Shown: piece by piece, positions 49,400 to 58,183 of the stretch
Numbering within the stretch: the stretch's first letter is position 1
Layout of the letters: every line of letters starts with the position of its first letter
NCBI GenBank assembly: GCA_902729315.2
Contig: LR746265.1
Coordinates: 3,204,892-3,268,891, forward strand
Length of the DNA: 64,000 bases
From: Spirodela intermedia
Lineage: Eukaryota > Streptophyta > Magnoliopsida > Alismatales > Araceae
Direction: 5' to 3'
Program-made: the position numbers and the translations under genes
The notes under the pieces: model-generated
The model's input: the letters and a program-made list of their open reading frames with translations, nothing else
Told to the model about the DNA's origin: nothing
The model's database searches: none

Positions 49400-52300
49400 A
49401 TGACCATGGAAGACCCGAGCCGCACGGCTGGCGAGGAGGCGGTGAAGAAGAATACCGACTGCATCTACTTCTTGGCTTCTCCTCTGACCTGCAAAAAGGT
49501 GCTTCCTCTTTCCCCCCCCCTCCTACGCCTGTTTTTTGTACCTTCCTGACTTTGGCCGTTCGTTTTATTTTTACATCTTTGAAAAATATGTCTCTCTTAC
49601 ACTTCGTCGATGTTATTTGGAGGATCTTCGACGTTTGGCGTCGGCTCACGACTGTTAATCCGTCTCAATCTGATCGGATCGCCCCCTTTTTTCCGTTGTT
49701 AGTTTGTTCGACTGGGATAGGGTTCGAGAATAAGCTCGAATTGGAATCCGCCTTCCTTAACTATGGATTCCAATTGTCTGGGTTCAGCTGCTAAGACCAG
49801 TGCTCCTCTATTTGATGAAGCATTTGATTTATAATTAAGAAAGAATTTGGCTGAAAATTGCCCCCCGGTGGAGGGGGCACGGATCATCAGGAGGGAAAAA
49901 CGTAGATTTGTATGGTGATCCAGATTTTTCCAGTCTCTTGGTTTGAGCTTAGATCAGAGGGGTGAGCGTCTCTGGTGTTCATATTTAATGTACCGTTCTT
50001 GCTTCTATCGATCACAGACGGAGTATTGTCATAGAGTGTGTGTGAACCGAAATCATATCTTATGTTAAAATATTTAATAATTTGACTAATCATTTTAGAA
50101 TTTCCATAGATTCTCATTCTCACTGTACGCTTAGTTCTCATCTGCCTGAAAGTAAGCATCGCCATTCGAGTGAATGATAAGAGCAAGGAGATACATCTTG
50201 ATCGTAGAAAAGGAGTGTAATGAGATGGATTCTCGAGGATTGGTAATATTTTTCGTAGGTTTACCTCCTAATTTTACTCTTCTGATAATTCAGGTGCATC
50301 TTTTCTCTCCATTAAGTGAAGTTAATCTGGATTTTAGAAATTAGGATATTTTGATAAAAACCCTACTCATATCTTAGAGAGATCAATGGAAAAGCCGTAA
50401 GTAATTGATGCAGGGATATAATTAACCTGGATTCAACCTGAAAATAACCCATCTAAACTCTTGGTTTACCTGGTTCAAGCTACCGCATTGTAAACAAACC
50501 TCATCGAACACAATCCCAAGTTATAAACATCATCTAATCTTCATACGTATTATTGATATATGTTCGATTCTCGGAAACATCTTAAGTTTTGTTTGGTTTG
50601 GTGGTTTTAAGCGCCGATCTAGCCTGATCTGAGTGGGGGTTGGGGAGAGCATGGCCCAAAGCCGACCCACTGTGAGCAGGCTGAGATGATGTCTGCGTTG
50701 TTCCTACTGATGTTGGGTTGACCCACACAATGCGGTGCTACTGGCACCCTCTTCCTTGCAATGGGATCATCTTCTGACTTTTCATCGTCATCCTTCTTGT
50801 AGACATCGGATTACCAGTCAGATAACAGCTGTGGCTCCTTCCACGACCCCTCACTTTATCAGCCGGCGCAGTTGTTGTTCCCCAGCCGTGACAATCGTTA
50901 CTCTTCGCATACTGTAGTTGTAACTCCGGCGTTGATTAGGTAGCCTGAACTACTGGGTATACCAGCATTGCCGAGAGGAAGTTAGGAGGCTGTGGGGAGT
51001 AGATTTTGATGAACCCAGTGAGTACAGCCAAGCTTGCGAGGAGGGCTCAGAGATAAACGATCAGTTTTTCTTTAGCATTTAAATGTGGTTTACAGTGCGT
51101 GGCATCAAGGGGAAATGATCAAGTGTTCTAAGTAGAACTTTATCAAACCACCCTTATGAATGCTGCCCATTATTTTTCTTTTGTCCCGTTTCAGAAGAGC
51201 CCTAGCTGTCAATTCAAATTATATTGTCTATTTTACTGAAGATGAAATCAAGCTTAATTATCTTCGGTTTTTGTGGAGGTGCCTAATTTTCGTTATATTT
51301 TCTACTGATCGACTGCTGGATTCCCTTTGGTTCAAAGCTGAGAGATTCAATGTTATTTACTTTATTTTTCAGGGAAATGAATGTGAGTTTCGTCACCGTG
51401 AAGGTGCCAGAGTCAACCCTCGGGATTGCTGGTATTGGTTAAATGGCAACTGCTTAAACCCAAAGTGCCTATTCAGACATCCAGTGAGTCTTCTTACTTC
51501 TACCTGTAACCTTGAATGCACGCATGTTGACAAAAATACATCAATTTTCGTCGTCAAAGTTTTTGAAACTATTATGCGAGTGTAGGCATTTTTATTCCAT
51601 TTTTTTAGTTATAGTCAACGCCGTCTCCTGTTTGCAGCCGCTTGAAGGCTTGGTTGGGTCCCCCATGTCAACTCTCTCGGGATCTACTCCAAGTCAAATG
51701 CCCGTGCCAGACCAAGTCCCAGTAGTTCATTCTGTCGCCGCTAATACCTCAAGCAAGCAGAGGACCCCTTGCTATTACTTCCAGAAAGGGAGTTGCTTGA
51801 AAGGCGACAGGTGCCTTTTCTTCCATGGTCTGCAGCCTATCGACAATCCTAATCTGCCGCAGCCAACAGGGAAGGTTGTTTCTTCGCCCGCCGTAGAAGC
51901 ACCAAACCCGTTGAAGCCCATGCAGAGCAAGCCCAGAGCGAGTGCCGAGAAGGCGGCGGAAGGCCCCCGACCCCAGGGCAAGGCTGATATCAAGGCCGAA
52001 GCTTCATCGAGAAGTGGGCTGCTTCAGAGATTCCCACACGGTAATGGAGCTTGGAGACCTTCGAATGCCCCAACGAGGGCTCATCAGCCGAAGCCTTTGA
52101 ATGGGTCTGTTCAGAAGAGCAGGGAGGCTGACGAACCATTGAGGGAGTCGTCTCCAGGGTTTGATGTTCTGGTGGACGGCGGCGGCGCTTCAGGTCACGA
52201 GGGAAAGGAAGCCATTGGAGGGGAGGACTTGGACTACCTCCCATCAACTGGTCACAATTCGAGGCCAAGGTCTGAAGGAGAGAGAAGCAATAGAGACGAC

Positions 52301-53467
52301 GAGAAGGGGCTGAAGAGGGAGGGCGGCTCCGGTGAGATCGATGGGTCGGATCTGCGCCACCGGCTTCTGAAGAAGAGGAAAGGCTACGGGTTGCGGTCAT
52401 CTATCAGCACCGATCGCCACGGTGATGCTCGTCGGGAGGATGACGAGGAGAGGCACCGGAGTCGCAGGTCCGGTGGCGATGACAAAGGTTTTCCTCGTGG
52501 AAGCTCCATAAGCAGTCGTCTACGAGGTAGAATATCCCTTCCTGGAAGATCCTCCTCGGAGAAACCTCGCAATATGGATTCTGAGAGAGATGAAGACAGA
52601 GGAAGGAGCTGGGGTAGATCGTCATCCCCGGGTCAGCGGTTGGACAGGATGACGCAGAGGAATCAGGAGGAGGACTCTGCGAAGAAGAGGGCCCTGGAGG
52701 GGCAGCCAAGGAGAAGAGATGGAGCGGATTCGCTGAACTTCTCCGCTCCTCGAAGCCTTACAGACCTCAGGGGCGCCAAGTTCTCCGACGGATCGATCAG
52801 GTTCGACGGCAGTGCAGTCGCCCAGGAGCGGAAGGGCGCGAGATTAAACAGGGCTTTGGCCCTCAACGAATCAGAAGGTTCTCCCTCGTTTGAGGGGCCA
52901 AAGCCGCTTAGCGAGATTCTAAAGAGAAAGCGGGAAGTAGCAAGGGGGAGTGATGCTGCTTCCAGCCATGGAGATGAGGTCAACTTCAAGGTCAGAGAAG
53001 ACCCCCCGGGTCGTCCCATGGTGACGAAAGCGGCTGAGGCGCCTGGACCAACACTGGAGGAAGCGAGAGAGAACCCGATCATAACAGATGGTGAAGAGCT
53101 GCCACAGGAAGATCGATCTTCACCGAAGATGGAGGCGACTGATAGAGAAGACGGGATGAAGGAAGACGGCGAGATAGATCCAGAGATGGAAGATTACGGC
53201 CAGAGGAACGGGGAATTCGAGTATGATGAGGGCAGCGAAGAGTTGCCGCAACCGGACCAGTCGTCACCCAGAGAGGAGATGCCTGAAGCAGAAGACGGTG
53301 TCCTGGTAGACGACATGGAAGACGCAGAGCAGAGGGCCGGAGAGGAGTTTGGATACGATGCAGCCGGAGCCGCCGACTACAGGTCCGAAGACGACGACGA
53401 TGATGACGAGGCGGATGACGAAGACGGCGACGACTTTGCACGGAAGATCGGCATCATGTTCACCTGA
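49400..53467 (+). CDS. C3H17: zinc finger CCCH domain-containing protein, C3H17-like (3 exons, 679 aa)
   Basis: Exons 49400-49498, 51373-51483 and 51638-53467 join in phase 0 throughout (2040 nt). Three CCCH fingers are visible: Cys21-x9-Cys31-x5-Cys37-x3-His41, Cys52-x7-Cys60-x4-Cys65-x3-His69, and near residue 115 Cys-x7-Cys-x5-Cys-x3-His (CYYFQKGSCLKGDRCLFFH). YFLASPLTCKKG and NPRDCWYWLNGNCLNPKC match Arabidopsis C3H17 (At2g02160) from memory. The rest is long, low-complexity and charged, with Ser/Arg/Glu/Asp-rich stretches (RRSGGDDKG, SRLRGRISLPGRSSS), then a strongly acidic tail ending DDFARKIGIMFT. Such proteins usually bind RNA or act as transcription co-activators in the nucleus; the exact role here is inferred. 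ATG 49406 (M3) is an alternative start. Intron 1 is 1.9 kb. Confidence 0.9.
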
Positions 53468-54013
53468 GAGGACTCGGTAACCCTGCAAGTACCCTCCTCT
53501 GGTCACTGCCTCCATGGATTGCAAGGTATGGCGATGACCAGCCTCTTCTTCCATCCCTAGCGACTGGACAAGATGGAAGCGACTGGTCGGAAATAGAGAC
53601 CCCTCATTGTGTAATAATTCTTGGTACCCTTAGGTTTTTGTGCTCGATCACCTCCTTCCATGGCTTCATCCACGGTATCAGGGAGCAGCTGGATATCCAA
53701 CCAGTCGAAATTGGGGATCGTTCCTCGTTGCATCCTCCAAGAATCGGGGATGGGTGACTGAATACAGGAGGGATTAAGCGGCCTCAGTAGGTTTTGGCTG
53801 GCGATTTGGGGTTTTGTTGATGCAGAGGCGGTGAGGAAGCGGGGGATACGCAGCGGGCCTGCGTTTCTCCCATATCCGCTTCCCACTTTAAAGGAGCGGA
53901 TCGGCGCGTTCTTCTCGTCCATTAAGGGGGGGGGGGCTATATAGCCGCCCTTGCTTGGTGGAGGGCTCCTCACGACTAGGGATCGGGAAGGGTGGGGCGG
54001 AAGCGGGAGGAAG
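53468..54013. other. intergenic region between the CCCH and SURP genes
   Basis: It holds the CCCH 3' UTR and the promoter of the next gene. An 11-base G run (53926-53936) directly precedes the TATA box at 53938. A minus-strand open frame (53557-53973) matches nothing and overlaps both flanks. Confidence 0.55.
53938..53943 (+). promoter_or_regulatory. TATA box of the SURP-motif gene
   Basis: TATATA inside GGCTATATAGCC, 71-76 bp before the start codon at 54014. This leaves a leader of about 40 bases if transcription starts 30 bases downstream. Confidence 0.6.
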
Positions 54014-54415
54014 ATGACGGAGCGCGCGGCCGCTGCGGAGGTGCTAGAGGAGGAGAAACAAGGCGGCGCCGGCGTGGCGGAGCGGAGGACCAGGCGCGGC
54101 TACAGACACGAGAGGCCGCCGCTGCCGCACGAGCACTCGCCGTCGCAAGTCCTGCCGCCGGTGAGCAATCGGGAGCACATCGACAAGGTGGCCAGATTCG
54201 TGGCGGAGGAGGAAGACTTCCAGGTGGAGGAGATCCTCCTCAAGTTGCTCAGGCTCACGAGGAACCAGGAGCGGTGGGGCTTCCTGTCCGCCGATGATCC
54301 GCATCACGCCTACTACGGCCGAAGGGTCGCCGAGCGGCGGCGGACGATCCTTGGCAACAGCCGATGGCCACCATCGGAACCGCTTGCGGTACGGCCGCCG
54401 CCGCAACGTCCTTGA
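54014..54415 (+). CDS. small SURP (SWAP) motif protein, single exon, 133 aa
   Basis: The start is MTERAAAAEVLEEE. The first 50 residues are Ala/Glu/Arg-rich and charged. Residues about 52-102 (HIDKVARFVAEEEDF ... WGFLSADDPHHAYYGRRVAE) fit the SURP consensus, including the aromatic FL--DDPHHAYY core. SURP motifs occur in splicing proteins such as SF3A1 and SWAP, where they mediate protein contacts in spliceosome assembly. Here there is only one motif and no ubiquitin-like, G-patch or RS region, so the protein is far shorter than those families. It may be a lone SURP protein or a truncated copy; a donor-like CTTGCG/GTACGG near the end could splice to an exon I did not find. The C-terminus is proline-rich. 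A TATA box sits at 53938. An upstream in-frame ATG at 53951 is too close to that box. Confidence 0.65.
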   Translation: MTERAAAAEVLEEEKQGGAGVAERRTRRGYRHERPPLPHEHSPSQVLPPVSNREHIDKVARFVAEEEDFQVEEILLKLLRLTRNQERWGFLSADDPHHAYYGRRVAERRRTILGNSRWPPSEPLAVRPPPQRP

Positions 54416-54789
54416 TCTCTTGGAGACCTTGGAATGAATGCTTCTTTCTGGAGGTCACCAGCAGCTCGAAGAGGTCTTGTAGAGAGAGAGAGAGAGAGAG
54501 AGGGAGAACCATACAAGTATAAACAGACACAGCGAGAGAGATTGAGAGGCTGTATGGTTGGTTGATTGACAGAGATGAATCAAACGTACGCATAGAGAAA
54601 TTTTGAGCTTCATGTTTGAGAATTTTTTTGAACAGATCTCAGATTATATTTGATTCTCCCCATCCAGAACAAGCAAAAGCAAACTACTGCTTCTAACATG
54701 GTATGTATGGATCAACTGATATGAAAACCTCGCGTGATTGGAAAACTATGCACTCGAGATCCGCAGTGTCCAAAATGACGCCCTGCTCT
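54416..54789. other. convergent intergenic region with GA microsatellite
   Basis: Lies between the SURP gene and the 3' end of the minus-strand YCED-like gene. It contains the 3' UTRs and a GA tract; nothing else is seen. Confidence 0.6.
54481..54503 (+). repeat. (AG)n microsatellite
   Basis: Perfect AG tract of about 11 units, 66 bases after the SURP stop codon. Confidence 0.93.
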
Positions 54790-55925
54790 TCACCTCCTGT
54801 GCATCTGCTGCTTCAGGGATCCTAGAGGACCGAGATCCTTGAGCTGCTCCGCGTCCGCCGCGGCACATCTGCATGTGCTCTTGTTCAGATTCGTCCCGCA
54901 CTTGAGGCACAACCCCTTGCAGCTGGGATCGCACACCGCGTTGATCGTGATCTCGAGGTGCACGATGTCTCGGATGTTCTTGGAGATGTCGATCGCCTTC
55001 TCGTCGGAGGGGAAGTAGAGCCGATCGTCCAAGTCTATCGATTCCTCGTCTTCGTCTTCGTCTTCGCCGCCCATGGAGAAGCCCCTGTACTTCTCTGTTC
55101 CGTAGATCGTCCCCAGGTCGAACTCCTCCGGTTCCGCGATGGGATCTTCCGTGAGCAGGAGGGCGAAGTTGGAGAATACGTTCTCGGCAGCTGGTCCGCC
55201 GCACCTGCAACTCCCAAAGGATCAACAAATGGGCGGAACCTCACGATCGGAGGTGAAGTGTTTCTGTGGATCATTCGAGCAAACATCTGCTGTGCTATTT
55301 CTCCTGACCTGTTACAGCCAAGGATGATGACGGTCCGCAGAATCCCGTCGAGCTTAAGCTTCCGCTTCTTCCTGGTGACGTCGATGGAGATGAGAACGGG
55401 CGTCCCCGACAAGGAGGGGTCCCCAAGTGCTCTAACCCTCCCGGAGGAGGTGACCCGGATCCCCATGGCGGAGGCCCTCGACACGGAGAGCTCGCTGGAG
55501 AGCTTCCCCAGGCCGAGCCTCTCCAGGGTTGTGCAGTACTCCAGGTGAGTCACCGAGGGGTCCCTCCTGTACACCACCGCCCCTTCCCACGGAGACCCTT
55601 CGTCTTCCTCAAAATCCAGTTCCAGGTCGCTCGCAGGGCTGAAGTAGCTCGCACTGGCGGCGCCTGCAACCGAAGGTGACGAAGAATTGCGGGCTTCGCC
55701 CCAATTCCACGACGGCCGCGGTGGAGGACCGACAACCGGCGGGTTTATCGTCCACCGGCTGCGAAACGGAGTCTCTGCTGAGAATAGGGGTGAGGAGAAG
55801 CTCCCTGCGGACCTGGAACTGGCGAGGTGGGAAGCTGGACAGGAGGATGCTGCCTTGCTAAAGAGCATGGAACGGGCAGGGATCGAACCAGCAGAGGATA
55901 ATGGCGGGGAGAGGATGAGCGCCAT
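54790..55925 (-). CDS. YCED/DUF177 large ribosomal RNA accumulation protein, chloroplastic (2 exons, 343 aa)
   Basis: Exons on the minus strand are 55925-55309 and 55204-54790, joined across a 104-bp intron (AACAG/GTCAGG donor, TTGCAG acceptor) to give GCNR-CGGPAAENVFSNF. The first roughly 60 residues are Ser/Ala/Pro-rich with few acids, which fits a plastid transit peptide. The DUF177 core follows: EYCTTLERLGLG, an acidic GGEDEDEDEESIDLDD hinge, LYFPSDEKAIDI, and a C-terminal cysteine cluster at about residues 297, 301, 305, 308, 317 and 319 (CDPSCKGLCLKCG, then CRC) that probably binds a metal. Bacterial YceD acts in 23S rRNA metabolism, and the plant plastid member (DUF177A in maize and Arabidopsis) is needed for 23S rRNA accumulation. 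It should act in the chloroplast stroma on the large ribosomal subunit. Head-to-head with the SLOW GREEN 1-like gene. Confidence 0.92.
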
Positions 55926-56035
55926 TTCTCCCTTCCAGCCCCAACTCCGGAGCAGCTGCGGCCGGTTCCCTCTAGTTAAGATTCTATACCTGGAAATTGA
56001 GCGGGCCGGCCCTCTCCACGTAGATGGACCACGGT

Positions 56036-56074
<39 letters not shown>

Positions 56075-56132
56075 CTAGAGTTCGGGAAAGGAAACCCTAG
56101 TAGGACATCAGACTGCTCCCTCCGCCGGCAAG
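55926..56132. promoter_or_regulatory. bidirectional promoter shared by two plastid genes
   Basis: Only 207 bp separate the start codons of the YCED-like (-) and SLOW GREEN 1-like (+) genes. The interval holds a (CT)17 tract (56039-56072) and a telo-box, AAACCCTA, at 56092-56099. Both genes must start transcription within or very near it. Confidence 0.75.
56039..56072 (+). repeat. (CT)17 microsatellite in the divergent promoter
   Basis: Perfect CT tract of 34 bases in the 207-bp gap. GA/CT tracts are bound by BBR/BPC proteins in plants. Confidence 0.97.
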
Positions 56133-57182
56133 ATGCAACTGTCGATGGGTGCCCTTCTCCCAGGCCAGAGGATACGTTCCTCACCCATCACCCTCCCACC
56201 AAACACTGGAATGTCCCTCGGAGCTCTCCGCTTTTCGAAGCCCATCACCCTGCTTCCGGGAGATGTCCGTCTCTCAGAATTCCGCAGGCCCAGAGAGAGG
56301 GCTTCGGGGGTCGTAACCGTTTCCGCCTCCGCAAGCAGCCACACCAACTCCGACGCGGACCGTCTGGTGCGGCGGATCAGGTCGGTCGCCGGCGCTCTGG
56401 TTCTCACCGCCGCGGCGGCGGCGGCGGCGGCGGCCTTGTCCGCCGGAAAGTTGGCCGCGTCCCCAGCTAGGGCTGAGGCCCTTTCCTCTCCCCCGATGAC
56501 TGAAGGGACAAGCAAGGAAGGAGATGGCGACCATGCCCCATCCGCTCTCTCCCAGTTCCTCGAGTCCAACGCAGAAGCTGTGGAGACCCTGAGGACGCTG
56601 CTCTACGAGAAGCTGGACAACGGCGAGTTCCCCGAGGCCCTGCGCATCCTCGATCAGCTGATAGCAGCTCGGCCATCGGAAACAGAGTGGAGATTCTTGG
56701 CGGTAAGGGTCTACAGCGAGCTGGGGGAGACCGGCGAAGCACGGCGGCTGCTGGAGGAGATCTTAGCGGCGGACCCGCTATCCTTCGAAGCCCTGTTCGA
56801 GAACGTCGTCCTGATGGACAGGAGCGGTGAGGGGGAGGCGGCGATGGCGCGCCTGGAGAGCGCGCTGGAGACGGCTAGGGAAGGGAAGAAGGAGAAGGAG
56901 GCGAGGGAGGTGCGGCTGATCATGGCCCAGTTGCAGTATCTGCAGAAGAAGGTGGAGGAGGCACTCTCCAGCTACGAGGAGCTGGCGAGAGAGGATCCCC
57001 GTGACTACCGCCCCTACTTCTGCCAGGGGGTGATATACTCCCTGCTTGATCGCAACGAGGAGGCCAGGGAGAAGTTCGCCAAGTACAAGATGCTCTCTCC
57101 CAGGAAGTTCGATGTGGAGGGATTCCTTCAGACCCCTCTCTCTCGGGTGAAGCTCTTCGGCACCGGCGACGCGGGGGCCTGA
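56133..57182 (+). CDS. SG1: SLOW GREEN 1-like plastid TPR protein (single exon, 349 aa)
   Basis: The start MQLSMGALLPGQ opens a basic, Ser-rich transit peptide of about 60 residues. An alanine-rich hydrophobic segment follows at about 84-110, partly coded by a GCG repeat at 56408-56434 (ten alanines), and could be a membrane or thylakoid anchor. From about 150 to 335 there are tetratricopeptide repeats: ALRILDQLIAARP, EWRFLAVRVYSELGETGEA, ILAADPLSFEALFENVVLM, YRPYFCQGVIYSLLDRNEEA, then LSPRKFDVEGFLQTPLS and VKLFG. This matches Arabidopsis SLOW GREEN 1 (At3g18420) from memory; that protein is needed for early chloroplast development and greening. Molecular partners are not visible in the sequence. 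The gene is GC-rich and intronless here. It shares its promoter with the YCED-like gene. Confidence 0.92.
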   Translation: MQLSMGALLPGQRIRSSPITLPPNTGMSLGALRFSKPITLLPGDVRLSEFRRPRERASGVVTVSASASSHTNSDADRLVRRIRSVAGALVLTAAAAAAAAALSAGKLAASPARAEALSSPPMTEGTSKEGDGDHAPSALSQFLESNAEAVETLRTLLYEKLDNGEFPEALRILDQLIAARPSETEWRFLAVRVYSELGETGEARRLLEEILAADPLSFEALFENVVLMDRSGEGEAAMARLESALETAREGKKEKEAREVRLIMAQLQYLQKKVEEALSSYEELAREDPRDYRPYFCQGVIYSLLDRNEEAREKFAKYKMLSPRKFDVEGFLQTPLSRVKLFGTGDAGA

Positions 57183-58183
57183 AGATCCCCGCTCCTCTTC
57201 ATTCTTCTCCTTCTTCCTCCTACTCCTGCCCGCTCATAATTTTTTTGATGGAGATGTGAGCTTCTCTTCCTCATCCTCCCCGTCGTCGTGTCTACTCGGG
57301 TGCTGTCTGTGTCGACATTACCGCTAAAGTTTTGTACTTTATTTTAGTAATAAAGAGTAAATTGGGAGAACTCCAATCGTATGGAAATCTTCAGACGTTT
57401 CCCGATCAAATTTCCAATTTGGTCTCCCTGGTTTCGTCCTCAAGCTTCTTGGACCGTTTTTGACCTCTCCGTACCTGTTGCTCCTCTGATCTGGTGATGC
57501 TCCGTCCACAAGAATCGTATTTCAGCGACCAAAGCAGGCCTTCAGTTCCGATCAAAGACGAAGCATCACAGAGGCCCTTTTCAAGACGATGACGAATGAA
57601 GGAGCACACCCTCTGATCTTATCGAGATCCGCTGATCATACGCCGACTCAGTGGTGGGACAAACGTATTAGGCATGATGACAGAGACTGCTCTTTCTCTC
57701 TCTCTTGTGAGCTGCCGCACTGTACAAATCTTGGAGAGGACGACATAGCAGTCCTTACCAGGTGCGACTGTGACCTTGTAATGACAGGGTTGGGCAGAGA
57801 GTGAAGGATGAAGATAGCTAAAGTTCAAAAAAACCCTTCAACATAGAATGAATGGGTGTCGAACCTCTAGGGAAAACTGTATTGATGGAGTGTATTTCGT
57901 GAAGAGCCTGGAAAGAAGCTATGCTTTTTTGCCTGCTTCGAGGCTGTGTATAATATCTAAATATTTTAGGGTTAATATTATTAAACAAGGAAATAATTTT
58001 GTAACTCTTCCAGATAGAGGAGGGCGTCTAAGATTCATGAGGAAATTCCCGCCTCCCTCCCGATCTCTCTCTCTCCCTCGCACAAAACCCCCTTCAAAGC
58101 TCTCAGGCTGTTCCCTTTCGCTTCCACTGTCCGTCCCCGCCCCCTCCCCCTGCTTCTTCCAATCGATCGTCGTTGTGAGTAGT
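57183..58183. other. intergenic region between SLOW GREEN 1-like and NDC1
   Basis: The left part is the SG1-like 3' UTR with an AATAAA at 57349. The right part (about 58045-58150) is rich in C and T and probably the NDC1 leader. An open frame from 57848 runs in frame into NDC1 but its upstream part has no family resemblance. No other gene is seen. Confidence 0.55.
57349..57354 (+). terminator. candidate poly(A) signal of the SLOW GREEN 1-like gene
   Basis: AATAAA in TTTTAGTAATAAAGAG, about 170 bp after the stop codon. Confidence 0.5.

Noticed and set aside
49068-49649. 193-codon minus-strand frame
   Set aside because: It is antisense to the CCCH first exon and its leader; the basic, low-complexity product matches nothing.
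53557-53973. 138-codon minus-strand frame between the CCCH and SURP genes
   Set aside because: It starts inside the promoter of the SURP gene, has no recognisable domain and would run into the CCCH 3' region.
57848-58183. In-frame upstream extension of NDC1
   Set aside because: The added residues are compositionally like leader sequence and precede a C/T-rich tract; the family-like sequence begins after 58184.
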